Position numbers and translations under genes: made by a program
Assembly: GCA_020845575.1 (NCBI GenBank)
Contig: JADLFL010000030.1
Coordinates: 1-64,000 of the forward strand
Length of the DNA: 64,000 nucleotides
Direction of reading: 5' to 3'
From: Acidobacteriota bacterium
GTDB lineage: Bacteria; Acidobacteriota; Vicinamibacteria; Vicinamibacterales; Vicinamibacteraceae
Shown: piece after piece, positions 36,730 to 44,099 of the stretch
Layout of the letters: each line of letters opens with the position of its first letter
Numbering within the stretch: position 1 is the stretch's first letter
The notes under the pieces: model-generated
The model's database searches: none
What the model was told of the DNA's origin: nothing
What the model saw: the letters and a program-made list of their open reading frames with translations, nothing else

Positions 36730-37652
36730 GCGGTGCAACAGAGCCTTCCCGCATCGTCGTCACGCGCGCGGGCCTGCACACCACGGTGCAGGACGCCGGT
36801 CGATGGGGCTATCAGCACGTGGGCGTGCCGGTCGGCGGTGCGCTCGATCTCGCCGCGCTGCGCCGGGCCAATGCGCTCGTGGGCAATCACCCCGACGAAG
36901 CAGGTCTCGAAGTGACGCTGGTCGGCTGCGCGCTCCGTGCAGAGGGGCCGGCGTGCGTGGCCGTGACAGGCGCGAGGTTCGCTGTGTCGGTGAACGGCGT
37001 ATCAGTGCCGCAGGACGAAGCACTGACCCTCGCTCCGGGCGACGAACTCGTGCTCGGCGCCAGGCTGCACGGTGCGCGAGCGTGTGTCGCCGTGCGGGGC
37101 GGACTCCAGCTACCCCTGGTGCTCGGCAGCCGGAGTGCGTGGCCGCTGGCGCCGCGGCGCGGTGCGCTTGCCGACGGGGCAATCCTGGCGATCGGCACGC
37201 GCACGGGAGGAAGTCCTCGCGTCGAACCGTGGCCGACGCCGCCGTTCGAGACGACGCTGCGTGTGATCCCGGCATCAGATGGGTGGGTGAATGCTGATGC
37301 GTTCGAAGCGCTGTGCGCAGGCGTGTACGTTGTGGCGTCGACCGCCAGCCGGATGGCCTATCCCCTCGACGGCCCCGCCGTGCCACTGGTCGTGCCGATG
37401 CGGCCCTCGAGCGGGACCGTCCACGGGGCGATCCAGGTATTGCCGTCGGGTAAGCCCGTGCTGCTCATGGCGGAGTGTCAGACCACGGGCGGGTATCCCG
37501 TGGTGGGCGTCGTGTATGGCGCGGACCTCACGCACGCCGCGCAGGTGGCGCCAGGTGAGTCCATCAGGTTCGTGGCCGGCACCCGCGCCGAAGCCGTCAT
37601 CGCCCTGCGTCAGCGTGACGGGACGGGGGAAGGCGGCAGCGTGCGGGGCTGA
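36726..37652 (+). CDS. pxpC: 5-oxoprolinase subunit PxpC (KipA-type)
   Basis: Biotin-dependent-carboxylase-like partner of PxpB. The 308-residue protein has GLHTTVQDAGRWGYQHVGVPVGGALD at the N-terminus, EVTLVGCALRAEG, and the C-terminal QVLPSGKPVLLMAECQTTGGYP and GADLTHAAQVAPGE segments. It ends the nagZ-led run; its last 43 bases overlap the 3' end of the convergent secretin gene. Confidence 0.93.
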   Translation: MSGATEPSRIVVTRAGLHTTVQDAGRWGYQHVGVPVGGALDLAALRRANALVGNHPDEAGLEVTLVGCALRAEGPACVAVTGARFAVSVNGVSVPQDEALTLAPGDELVLGARLHGARACVAVRGGLQLPLVLGSRSAWPLAPRRGALADGAILAIGTRTGGSPRVEPWPTPPFETTLRVIPASDGWVNADAFEALCAGVYVVASTASRMAYPLDGPAVPLVVPMRPSSGTVHGAIQVLPSGKPVLLMAECQTTGGYPVVGVVYGADLTHAAQVAPGESIRFVAGTRAEAVIALRQRDGTGEGGSVRG

Positions 37653-39433
37653 GCCGGTGCCGGCTGTTCCGGCAGGAACGGCACGCGCGGGAACGGTTCC
37701 TCTTCCGCGTCGACGGGAGGCTGCACGGGTCGCAGCGGCACGGGTGTGATGGCAGGACCGGCACCGGCGGCCCCACGCCCGGCGAGGAACGGACGCAGGT
37801 CGTCCTCCTGGAGGTCGAGCACGCGGACGATGCGTGGCGTGAGCATGAGGACGACGTCCGACTGCTGCGTCTCGCGTTCGTTACCGGCGAAGAGCCTGCC
37901 GATGAGCGGCAGGTTGCTCAGCCCGGGCACGCCTTTCATCACGCTGCGTTCGTTGTCGCGAATCAGGCCCGCGAGCAGGTTCGTCTCGCCGTCGTGCAGC
38001 CTGATCGTCGTGGCGATCGATCGCGTGTTGAACGTCGGCAGGCCCGAATAGCCCGTACCTGCGACGCTGCTCACCTCGATCTTCACTGCCAGGCTCACGT
38101 CCGCGTCGTGATGCGCGCGCGGCGTGATGTCGATGTTCACGCCGACATTCCGATACTGGAATGACGTGATGGGCTGCTGGTTGATGCCACCGCTCGCGAT
38201 CGGCGCGAACGTGACCTGCGGCACGGGGACCTCTTCACCGAACCTGGCCTGCGCGGGCAGGCCATCCGACGTGCGCAACTGCGGATTGGCGAGCACGCGC
38301 GTGTCGCTGTCCTGCTTGAGGAGCCTGTAGTACAGGCCGGGCAGGCTGGTGAAGAAGACGTCGCCGCGTCCGAGGTTCGCGAGCTGATCGAGGCTCAGTC
38401 CGCCGTCGCGGTTGACGTCCACCTGGCCGGCGATGCCGACGTCGTTGCCCGGCGAGAGGAGTTGCAGGCCGTACTGCCTGAAGCGCGTGCGATCGATCTC
38501 CAGCAGTTCGACGTCGATCACGATCTCCGGCCGTGCCTTGTCGATCGCGGCGATGAGCCGCGCCGCCGCCTCGACGCGCTCGGGGGAGTCCTTGATCGAG
38601 ATCGCATTGGTCGCGGTGATCGGCGACAGGCGCCGCGCGTCGACGACGACGCGCAGGAGATCGAGGGTCTCCTTGATGTCGGCGTTGCTCAGATAGAACG
38701 TACGAATGACATCTTCCTCGTACTCACGCCGCTTGGCGGCGGTGTCGGGGACGACGGCGACCGTACGGTCCGCCGTGGTTCGCCAGAACGACGCCGTCGC
38801 ACGCGTCACGGCATCGAGGGCCGCCGGCAGCGTGGCGCCGCGCAGGTCGATCGAGACGGGCACGCTGCGATAGTCGGGATCCAGGACGAGGCTGACGTCG
38901 GCAAAGCGCGCGATCGACGTGAGCACGTCGCGGCTGGCGGCGCTGCGGAACACGAGCGAATCGGGAAGCGTGACGTCGGGCAGCGTCCGCCCCACGGGAG
39001 CGAGCGTGCGCGCGCGAGAAATCAGGGACTCGAGGCGCGTGCCGCTCTCGCCGCCGACGGCCACCTTCGTCCGGAGGATGTGGCGGGTCTCGTTGACGGC
39101 AACTGCTGCATCGCCGTTCTCGGGGTGCAGTTCCAGGGCGATCCGGAATTCGACGAGTGCCTCGTCATGCCTGCCGGTGCCGGAGAGCCGGCGGCCCTTC
39201 GCGAGGTGCTGCGCGGCGGCGCGCACTTTCGCGCGCGTGAGGACGGCGGCGATCTCCGCGTCGTCGGGGCGCAACACCAGCGCCTGCGCGTAGGCAACGA
39301 TGGCCTTGTCGTAGTCGTGGCGCTGCTCGGCGAGTTGTCCGACGCGATACGGACCAGGCGCCGTCGCGCACGACGCCAGCGTGCAGGCCAGTGCCGCGAC
39401 CGCGACGAACGCGAGACGCGTGCGGCGCTCCAT
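37610..39433 (-). CDS. Lipoprotein secretin with N-terminal TPR (type II/III secretion family)
   Basis: A 607-residue outer-membrane secretin. It has a signal peptide with lipobox (ALACTLASCATAP; Cys lipidation) and TPR-like repeats at about 30-110 (DYDKAIVAYAQALVLRPDDAE, DEALVEFRIALELHPENGDAA). A secretin N0/STN-like module lies at about 155-230, an N1 module with TFYLSNADIKETLDLLRVV, and the secretin barrel domain at about 320-560 with GVNIDITPRAH, LLAGLIRDNERSV and VPGLSNLPLIGRLF. The tail is Pro-rich. It differs from pilQ at 57588 by the TPR and lipobox. Four bases separate it from the LolA-like gene; no other secretion genes are nearby. Confidence 0.85.
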   Translation of the reverse strand: MERRTRLAFVAVAALACTLASCATAPGPYRVGQLAEQRHDYDKAIVAYAQALVLRPDDAEIAAVLTRAKVRAAAQHLAKGRRLSGTGRHDEALVEFRIALELHPENGDAAVAVNETRHILRTKVAVGGESGTRLESLISRARTLAPVGRTLPDVTLPDSLVFRSAASRDVLTSIARFADVSLVLDPDYRSVPVSIDLRGATLPAALDAVTRATASFWRTTADRTVAVVPDTAAKRREYEEDVIRTFYLSNADIKETLDLLRVVVDARRLSPITATNAISIKDSPERVEAAARLIAAIDKARPEIVIDVELLEIDRTRFRQYGLQLLSPGNDVGIAGQVDVNRDGGLSLDQLANLGRGDVFFTSLPGLYYRLLKQDSDTRVLANPQLRTSDGLPAQARFGEEVPVPQVTFAPIASGGINQQPITSFQYRNVGVNIDITPRAHHDADVSLAVKIEVSSVAGTGYSGLPTFNTRSIATTIRLHDGETNLLAGLIRDNERSVMKGVPGLSNLPLIGRLFAGNERETQQSDVVLMLTPRIVRVLDLQEDDLRPFLAGRGAAGAGPAITPVPLRPVQPPVDAEEEPFPRVPFLPEQPAPAQPRTLPPSPVPSR

Positions 39434-39437
39434 CACG

Positions 39438-40103
39438 TCAGTCCTGCGAGACGACATCGACGCCCCTGGGCATGGAGAACACGAATCGGCTGTCGGGCAC
39501 GCCGACATTCTCGCGCAGATTCGTGAACGTGAACGTGGACGTCCCGCCCTGGCCATCCACGACCACCAGTTGACGCCACGCGAGCGTGCTCGCGTCGACC
39601 ACCAGCGTGAGCGTCTCGTACTCCTGTTCCTTGCGCACGGGGCGCAGTTCGAGCGCCCGCGTCCCGGACGAGCCTTGTGGTGCCGGTACTTCCTTGACCG
39701 TGAAGTCGCGCAGCAGGTCGCCGCGGCCGGCCAGGAAGACAATCGGCGTGGGGACGCGGCCGGCCTCGGGCATCGCGCTGACGCGCACCTGCCTGTCGGC
39801 GGGCACGTAGAAGTAGATCCGTGTGCCGTCGGAGATGAACAGCTTCTTCTCCGGCGACTCGTAGTCCCAGCGCATGCGACCCGGCTTGCGAATGGCGACG
39901 GTGCCCTTCTCGACGGTGCGTCGCTTCAGCACACCTCCGACGTAGGCCTGCTCGAACGACGCCGTGAAGTCGCGCACCTGCTGGTAGTGTGCCTGGACGG
40001 CCTTGGCGAGGCTCTCGGTTTCCACCTGCGCGTGAGCATGTGACGCCGGCAGCGACACGGCGACGAGCGCGAGGCAGGCCGGCAGCAGCGAACGTCGAGT
40101 CAT
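39438..40103 (-). CDS. LolA-like periplasmic lipoprotein carrier
   Basis: A 221-residue exported protein: signal peptide MTRRSLLPACLALVAVSLPA, cleaved after about residue 25. It has a LolA-type beta fold with QVRDFTASFEQAYVGG, GTVAIRKPGRMRWDYESPEKKLFISDG and IVFLAGRGDLLRDF. LolA ferries lipoproteins from the inner to the outer membrane. Its neighbour downstream is a predicted lipoprotein secretin, a natural client. ATG 40103 is chosen because GGAGA lies 6 bases upstream; ATG 40130 would overlap the preceding stop (ATGA). It may be a paralog of the main LolA. Confidence 0.82.
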   Translation of the reverse strand: MTRRSLLPACLALVAVSLPASHAHAQVETESLAKAVQAHYQQVRDFTASFEQAYVGGVLKRRTVEKGTVAIRKPGRMRWDYESPEKKLFISDGTRIYFYVPADRQVRVSAMPEAGRVPTPIVFLAGRGDLLRDFTVKEVPAPQGSSGTRALELRPVRKEQEYETLTLVVDASTLAWRQLVVVDGQGGTSTFTFTNLRENVGVPDSRFVFSMPRGVDVVSQD

Positions 40104-40126
40104 TGCGTGTCTCCGACTGCAGGCAG

Positions 40127-41884
40127 TCATTCGGACCTGGGCAGGCCCGGCCCTCCGGGCCCGACCATCCCGGTGCTGGCGACGACGCCGGCACGTTTGG
40201 CGGCGACGAAGGCGCGGATGTCGTCGATCCCGCGTGTGTTCAGGACGCGATCCTTCGTGAGCGCCGCGCGCCGCGCCAGCCCGACACCGAAACGCATCTG
40301 GCGCCCGAGGCGATCGGCCATGTGGCAGTCGCTGTCGATGACGAGCGTCGCGCCGATGGTGCCCGCCAGTTCCGCGAGCGGTGCGTCGAGGTCCATGTGC
40401 CCGGGCGCGCCGTCGATCTCGACCGCCGTCCCCGTGCGAGCGGCCTCTTCGAACAGACGCGCGAAGGGCAGGGCGTAGCCGGGCTGCCGGCCGGGCGATC
40501 TGTTGGCGGGGTGCGTGATCACGTTGACGAGCGGATGGCGCAGGACGCGCTCGTAACGCTGCATGATGCGCGCGGGCGAGTGGCCGTGGCTCTCGTGCAT
40601 CGATGCCAGCACGATGTCGAGCCGTTCGAGCAGCGAGTCCGGCACGTCGAGCGACCCGTCCTCGAGGATGTCGCACTCGATGCCCTGGAGGATCGTGATG
40701 TCAGGCGCCAGGGCGCGGACGGCGGCGATCTCCTCGGCCTGCGCCGCGATGCGCTCGAGCGTCAACACCCGTGCGGCCCTCGCCGTTGGCGAATGATCGG
40801 TGATCGCCATGTAGCGGTAGCCGAGCGCGCGCGCGGCGTGCACCATGCCGGCGACGCTGTCGCGACCGTCGCTGTACACGGTGTGCATGTGCAGGTCCCC
40901 CTGGATGTCGCTGACCTCGACCAGTTGCGGCAACTCGCCACGCACTGCCGCGTCGAGCACGCCGGGACGCGCGCGGAGTTCCACGGGGATGAGCGGGAGG
41001 TCGAGTCGTGCGTACAGGGTGGCCTCGTCAGCCAGCGGGATCGGGGTCTCGCGGTACCGCAGCGCGTCGCGCGTGAGCGTGAGGTGCCGCTCCGCCGCGT
41101 GCGCCCGCAGCGCGCGGACGTGCGCGCGTGGACCGGTGTACCAGGTGAGGCTCGTCGCTGCCGCGTCGGGCGTCACCGCGTGGACGACGATCGGCTCCGG
41201 ATCGGCACCGATGGCGAGCGATCGCTGGCCTGCGGCGATGAGGACGTCGCGTGGCAGGGCACCCGCCGCGCGGCGAATCCAGGCATCAGGGTCGCCGGTG
41301 ACGGCGAGCATCGCCACATCGGGGCTCACGGGATCGGTGCGGCGCAGGCCGCCGACCTGGTGCCACGCGTCTGGGGCGCCAGCGGCTGCCGACAACTCAC
41401 GCCGCGCCTGCTTGGCCTGCATCCACGCCCGCCCCAGCGGGACGAGCGCATCGTCGGGTGAATCGGGAACCAGGGTGTCGACGAGATCCGGCGGGAGCAG
41501 GCGTTCGAGGTCGGCGTCGAGCAGCAGGTCCTCGTCGGCGATGCGATGCCGCAGAGGATGCTGACCGTCGCGGATGAGGGCGCGCCCCCCGGCGGGCAGC
41601 CGGCGCAGGAAGTGCGCAACCTCGTCGTGGTCGGCGCGCCGCAGGCGGTCGAGCAGTTCGACGTCGCGCGCGGTGATGAACCCCTGGCCTTCGAGCGCAC
41701 GACGGACGAGGCTCCACGGCGTTCGCGGTTGATGGTCGAGCACGCGACGGATTGACGTCGATACCTGCGCGAGGTGCAGCGCCTCGGAGGCACGCCCCAC
41801 CGCCCGCGCGAGCCCAGCCATGTGGTCCAGCGTGTCGGCAACGACGAGAGGCGAGCGACGACGGAGGTAGAACAGAACCTCCAT
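40127..41884 (-). CDS. PolX-like protein with decayed polymerase site and intact PHP domain
   Basis: A 585-residue relative of PolX. The C-terminal PHP phosphoesterase is intact: GDLHMHTVYSDG (His332, His334), AITDHSPTARAA, GIECDILEDGSLDV, ASMHESHGHS, THPANRSPGR, IDSDCHM. The PolX-specific linker is also recognisable (YARLDLPLIPVELRARPGVLD). At the place of the catalytic GDLDVLA it reads SPDVAMLA, so the second Asp is Ala191, and the third Asp region (VVHAVTPD) also lacks it. The N-terminal HhH motifs are not evident. It should not polymerise; a stand-alone phosphoesterase or nuclease role is likely. ATG 41884. Heads the unit with lolA-like and secretin genes. Confidence 0.8.
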   Translation of the reverse strand: MEVLFYLRRRSPLVVADTLDHMAGLARAVGRASEALHLAQVSTSIRRVLDHQPRTPWSLVRRALEGQGFITARDVELLDRLRRADHDEVAHFLRRLPAGGRALIRDGQHPLRHRIADEDLLLDADLERLLPPDLVDTLVPDSPDDALVPLGRAWMQAKQARRELSAAAGAPDAWHQVGGLRRTDPVSPDVAMLAVTGDPDAWIRRAAGALPRDVLIAAGQRSLAIGADPEPIVVHAVTPDAAATSLTWYTGPRAHVRALRAHAAERHLTLTRDALRYRETPIPLADEATLYARLDLPLIPVELRARPGVLDAAVRGELPQLVEVSDIQGDLHMHTVYSDGRDSVAGMVHAARALGYRYMAITDHSPTARAARVLTLERIAAQAEEIAAVRALAPDITILQGIECDILEDGSLDVPDSLLERLDIVLASMHESHGHSPARIMQRYERVLRHPLVNVITHPANRSPGRQPGYALPFARLFEEAARTGTAVEIDGAPGHMDLDAPLAELAGTIGATLVIDSDCHMADRLGRQMRFGVGLARRAALTKDRVLNTRGIDDIRAFVAAKRAGVVASTGMVGPGGPGLPRSE

Positions 41885-41938
41885 TATGTCAGGACGGAGG
41901 CAGGCCGTAGGGGCGACAAGGGCAAGGCGCGGGTGTGC

Positions 41939-41944
41939 TACACT
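41939..41944 (+). promoter_or_regulatory. Extended -10 box of the tRNA-Ala gene
   Basis: TGC-TACACT gives an extended -10 about 75 bases before the tRNA 5' end. The 11-mer GTAGGGGCGAC (41907-41917) lies where a -35 might be expected but is a repeat copy rather than a -35. Confidence 0.45.
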
Positions 41945-42018
41945 GCCTGTTCGTTCATGGGCTGCCAGGCGCGGCTGATGGACGGGTGCTTCGGTCCGTG
42001 AGGGCCAACGCCACGAGT

Positions 42019-42094
<76 letters not shown>

Positions 42095-42123
42095 CACACC
42101 CCACACGCCGAACCGGGATCCGC

Positions 42124-42160
42124 AGGCCCGAGGCCACCTCGCCTCCGGGCCTTTGTCGTT
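42124..42160 (+). terminator. Rho-independent terminator of the tRNA gene
   Basis: AGGCCCGAGGC pairs with GCCTCCGGGCCT (one bulged base) around a 6-base loop, followed by TTTGTCGTT. Located 30 bases past the tRNA. Confidence 0.7.
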
Positions 42161-42186
42161 CGAAGGGGCCTTGACGGCAAGACAGG

Positions 42187-42215
42187 TCTGACCAGCGGCG
42201 AGTTTGCTTTATACT
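42187..42215 (+). promoter_or_regulatory. Promoter of pfkA
   Basis: TCTGAC (42187-42192), 17-base spacer, TATACT (42210-42215). The leader is about 60 bases and ends with a Shine-Dalgarno-like AGAGGA some 15 bases before the ATG. Confidence 0.6.
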
Positions 42216-42280
42216 TCATCAGTTCGACCCGTGCGCGAGTGCGGCACATCCTGTCTTCCCCAGAGGATTGAAGTCTTCGT

Positions 42281-43366
42281 ATGAGCAAGGTCCGTCGGAT
42301 TGGTGTACTCACCGGTGGCGGCGATGCCCCCGGCCTGAACGCGGTCATCCGCGCCGTGGTCAAAGCGTCCTACAACCACGGGATCGAGTGCCTCGGCCTC
42401 GAGAACAGCTTCGACGGACTCCTCGAGACGAACCGTCACGCCGTGCTCACCCCGCGCGACGTCACGGGCATCCTGCGCCTCGGAGGCACGATCCTCGGCA
42501 CCGTCAATCGCGGGAACCCGTTCCTCAAGCCGATCGAGACCTCCGATGGGCCGCGCGACTACGCCGATCGCTGCATGGAGATGTTCTACAAGCTGCAGAT
42601 CGACGGCATCGTCGTCATCGGCGGTGACGGAACGCTCTCGATCGCGCACGAGTTCAGCAAGAAGGGGATGCCGATCATCGGCGTGCCCAAGACGATCGAC
42701 AACGACATCGTCGGGACCACGAACTGCTTCGGGTTCGATACGGCGGTGACCTTCGCCACCGACGCGATCGATCGACTGCACACTACGGCACAGGCCCACC
42801 AGCGCGTGATGGTGGTGGAGGTGATGGGGCGGTACGCCGGCTGGATCGCGCTCTACTCGGGCGTGGCCGGCGGGGCCGACGTCATCATGATCCCGGAGAT
42901 CCCGTACGACATCGACCGCATCGCGGAGCGCATCAAGCAGCGGGACGCGTATGGCGCGAAGTTCAGCATCGTGGTCGTGGCTGAAGGCGCCGTGCCCAAG
43001 GGCGGGAAGGTGTCGCTCGTGAAGGCGGCCGACGGCGGTTACGTCGAGCGCCTCGGTGGCGTGGGACACCGCGTGGCGGCCGAGTTGGAGAAACTCACGG
43101 GCAAGGAGACGCGTACCGTGGTGCTCGGCCACCTGCAGCGCGGGGGGTCGCCCACGAGCTTCGACCGCATGCTGGCCACGCGCTTCGGTGCGATGGCTGT
43201 CGAACTGCTCGTCAAGGGACAGAGCGATCGTATGGTCGCGTTCCATCCTCCGGAAATCGGCTCCGTGCCGCTCGCCGACGTGGGTGGCAAGATGCGCCTC
43301 GTGCCGGCCGACGGCGATGTCGTTCGCACCGCCAAGTCGCTCGGCATCACCTTCGGCGACGAGTAA
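42281..43366 (+). CDS. pfkA: 6-phosphofructokinase
   Basis: Phosphorylates fructose-6-phosphate in glycolysis. A 361-residue PfkA-type kinase: IGVLTGGGDAPGLNAVIR at the N-terminus, VVIGGDGTLSIAHEF, the substrate loop GVPKTIDNDIVGT, VEVMGRYAGWIALYSG, and LGHLQRGGSPTSFDRML. The Lys in PKTIDND, instead of the Gly of E. coli, is typical of the mixed ATP/PPi clade. The Gly in GGDGT (E. coli Gly104 position) leans towards ATP. The phosphate donor cannot be settled from sequence. Monocistronic with its own promoter. Confidence 0.95.
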   Translation: MSKVRRIGVLTGGGDAPGLNAVIRAVVKASYNHGIECLGLENSFDGLLETNRHAVLTPRDVTGILRLGGTILGTVNRGNPFLKPIETSDGPRDYADRCMEMFYKLQIDGIVVIGGDGTLSIAHEFSKKGMPIIGVPKTIDNDIVGTTNCFGFDTAVTFATDAIDRLHTTAQAHQRVMVVEVMGRYAGWIALYSGVAGGADVIMIPEIPYDIDRIAERIKQRDAYGAKFSIVVVAEGAVPKGGKVSLVKAADGGYVERLGGVGHRVAAELEKLTGKETRTVVLGHLQRGGSPTSFDRMLATRFGAMAVELLVKGQSDRMVAFHPPEIGSVPLADVGGKMRLVPADGDVVRTAKSLGITFGDE

Positions 43367-43436
43367 CACCCGGACGAGCCAGGCCCCTGTCGTCCTCTTT
43401 TGTCCCTCCTGTTCAAGCTGAACCGTAAGCGCACTC

Positions 43437-43465
43437 TTGCAGATGGGTCCGTGTGAGCGTAGGCT
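43437..43465 (+). promoter_or_regulatory. Candidate promoter of the FN3/TonB-receptor pair
   Basis: TTGCAG (43437-43442), 17-base spacer, TAGGCT (43460-43465). Predicted start near 43472, giving a leader of about 118 bases that includes the hairpin at 43537-43556. Confidence 0.5.
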
Positions 43466-43536
43466 GCTGCGCACACGCGATGCCCGTTGGGTGCGCTGAC
43501 GCCGATTCGCGGTGCCGCGCGCTGAACCCTGGGTGA

Positions 43537-43556
43537 TCTCGTCGCTCGCGACGAGA
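43537..43556. repeat. 8-bp hairpin in the leader of the FN3 gene
   Basis: TCTCGTCG-CTCG-CGACGAGA, a perfect stem with a tetraloop, 33 bases before the ATG at 43590. No T-run follows, so it is more likely an operator or mRNA-stabilising hairpin than a terminator. Confidence 0.5.
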
Positions 43557-43589
43557 CTGCCTGCGCGGGTGGTTCGCGGAGGGTCGACC

Positions 43590-44072
43590 ATGTTCCTCCA
43601 TCGTCGCCGCTTCCTCCGGTCCGGGCCTGTCGCCGGATTGCCTGGCCTTGTGGGGCATCCCGTCCTGGGGCAAGGGGTCGCCAGACCTCCAGAGAACTTC
43701 CGCACGCTCGGCGCGCCTGTGGTGCAGGCCCCGACGGGCACGTCCGCCGCTGTCGCATGGGCCGTCAACGACACCAGCACGGGCTGGATCGAATACGGTG
43801 AAACCGAGGAACTGGGCCAGGTCGCGTTCGGGACCAACGAGGGCCTGCAGCCGCTCGACGCCTTCGTCCACAAGGTCCGGATCGAGGGGCTGCAACCCGG
43901 CACGAAGTACTTCTACCGCACCGTGAGCGTGCCCATCGCGTTCATGGGACCGTACGACATCCGGCGCGGACGGCCGTTCGAGAGCGCGACGCATCACGAA
44001 CTCGCCGTGACCATGCGGAAACTCGACGGCACCACCATCGGTACGTACACCTACGGACGTCGGGCGTCCTGA
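43590..44072 (+). pseudogene. Twin-arginine FN3 protein lacking its metallophosphoesterase core (probable internal deletion)
   Basis: A 160-residue frame with a Tat signal (RRRFLRSG) and a fibronectin-III / purple-acid-phosphatase N-terminal domain (QAPTGTSAAVAWAVNDTSTGWIEYG, IEGLQPGTKYFYRTVSVP, MGPYDIRRGRPFES). In related proteins a calcineurin-like phosphatase of about 200-250 residues follows PFES. Here the chain jumps to HHELAVTMRKLDGTTIGTYTYG, which resembles the far C-terminal strand of such enzymes. None of the metal-binding DxH, GDxxD, GNHE or GHxH motifs is present. Good RBS (GGAGGG). It may still be secreted as a binding domain; the deletion is inferred from memory of the family. 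Confidence 0.6.
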
Positions 44073-44099
44073 CGTCTCGTTACAGGAGGACCCTCCCCC

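Noticed and set aside
43537-43556. Terminator of pfkA
   Set aside because: The hairpin is 170 bases past pfkA, has no T-run, and lies downstream of a candidate promoter for the next gene.
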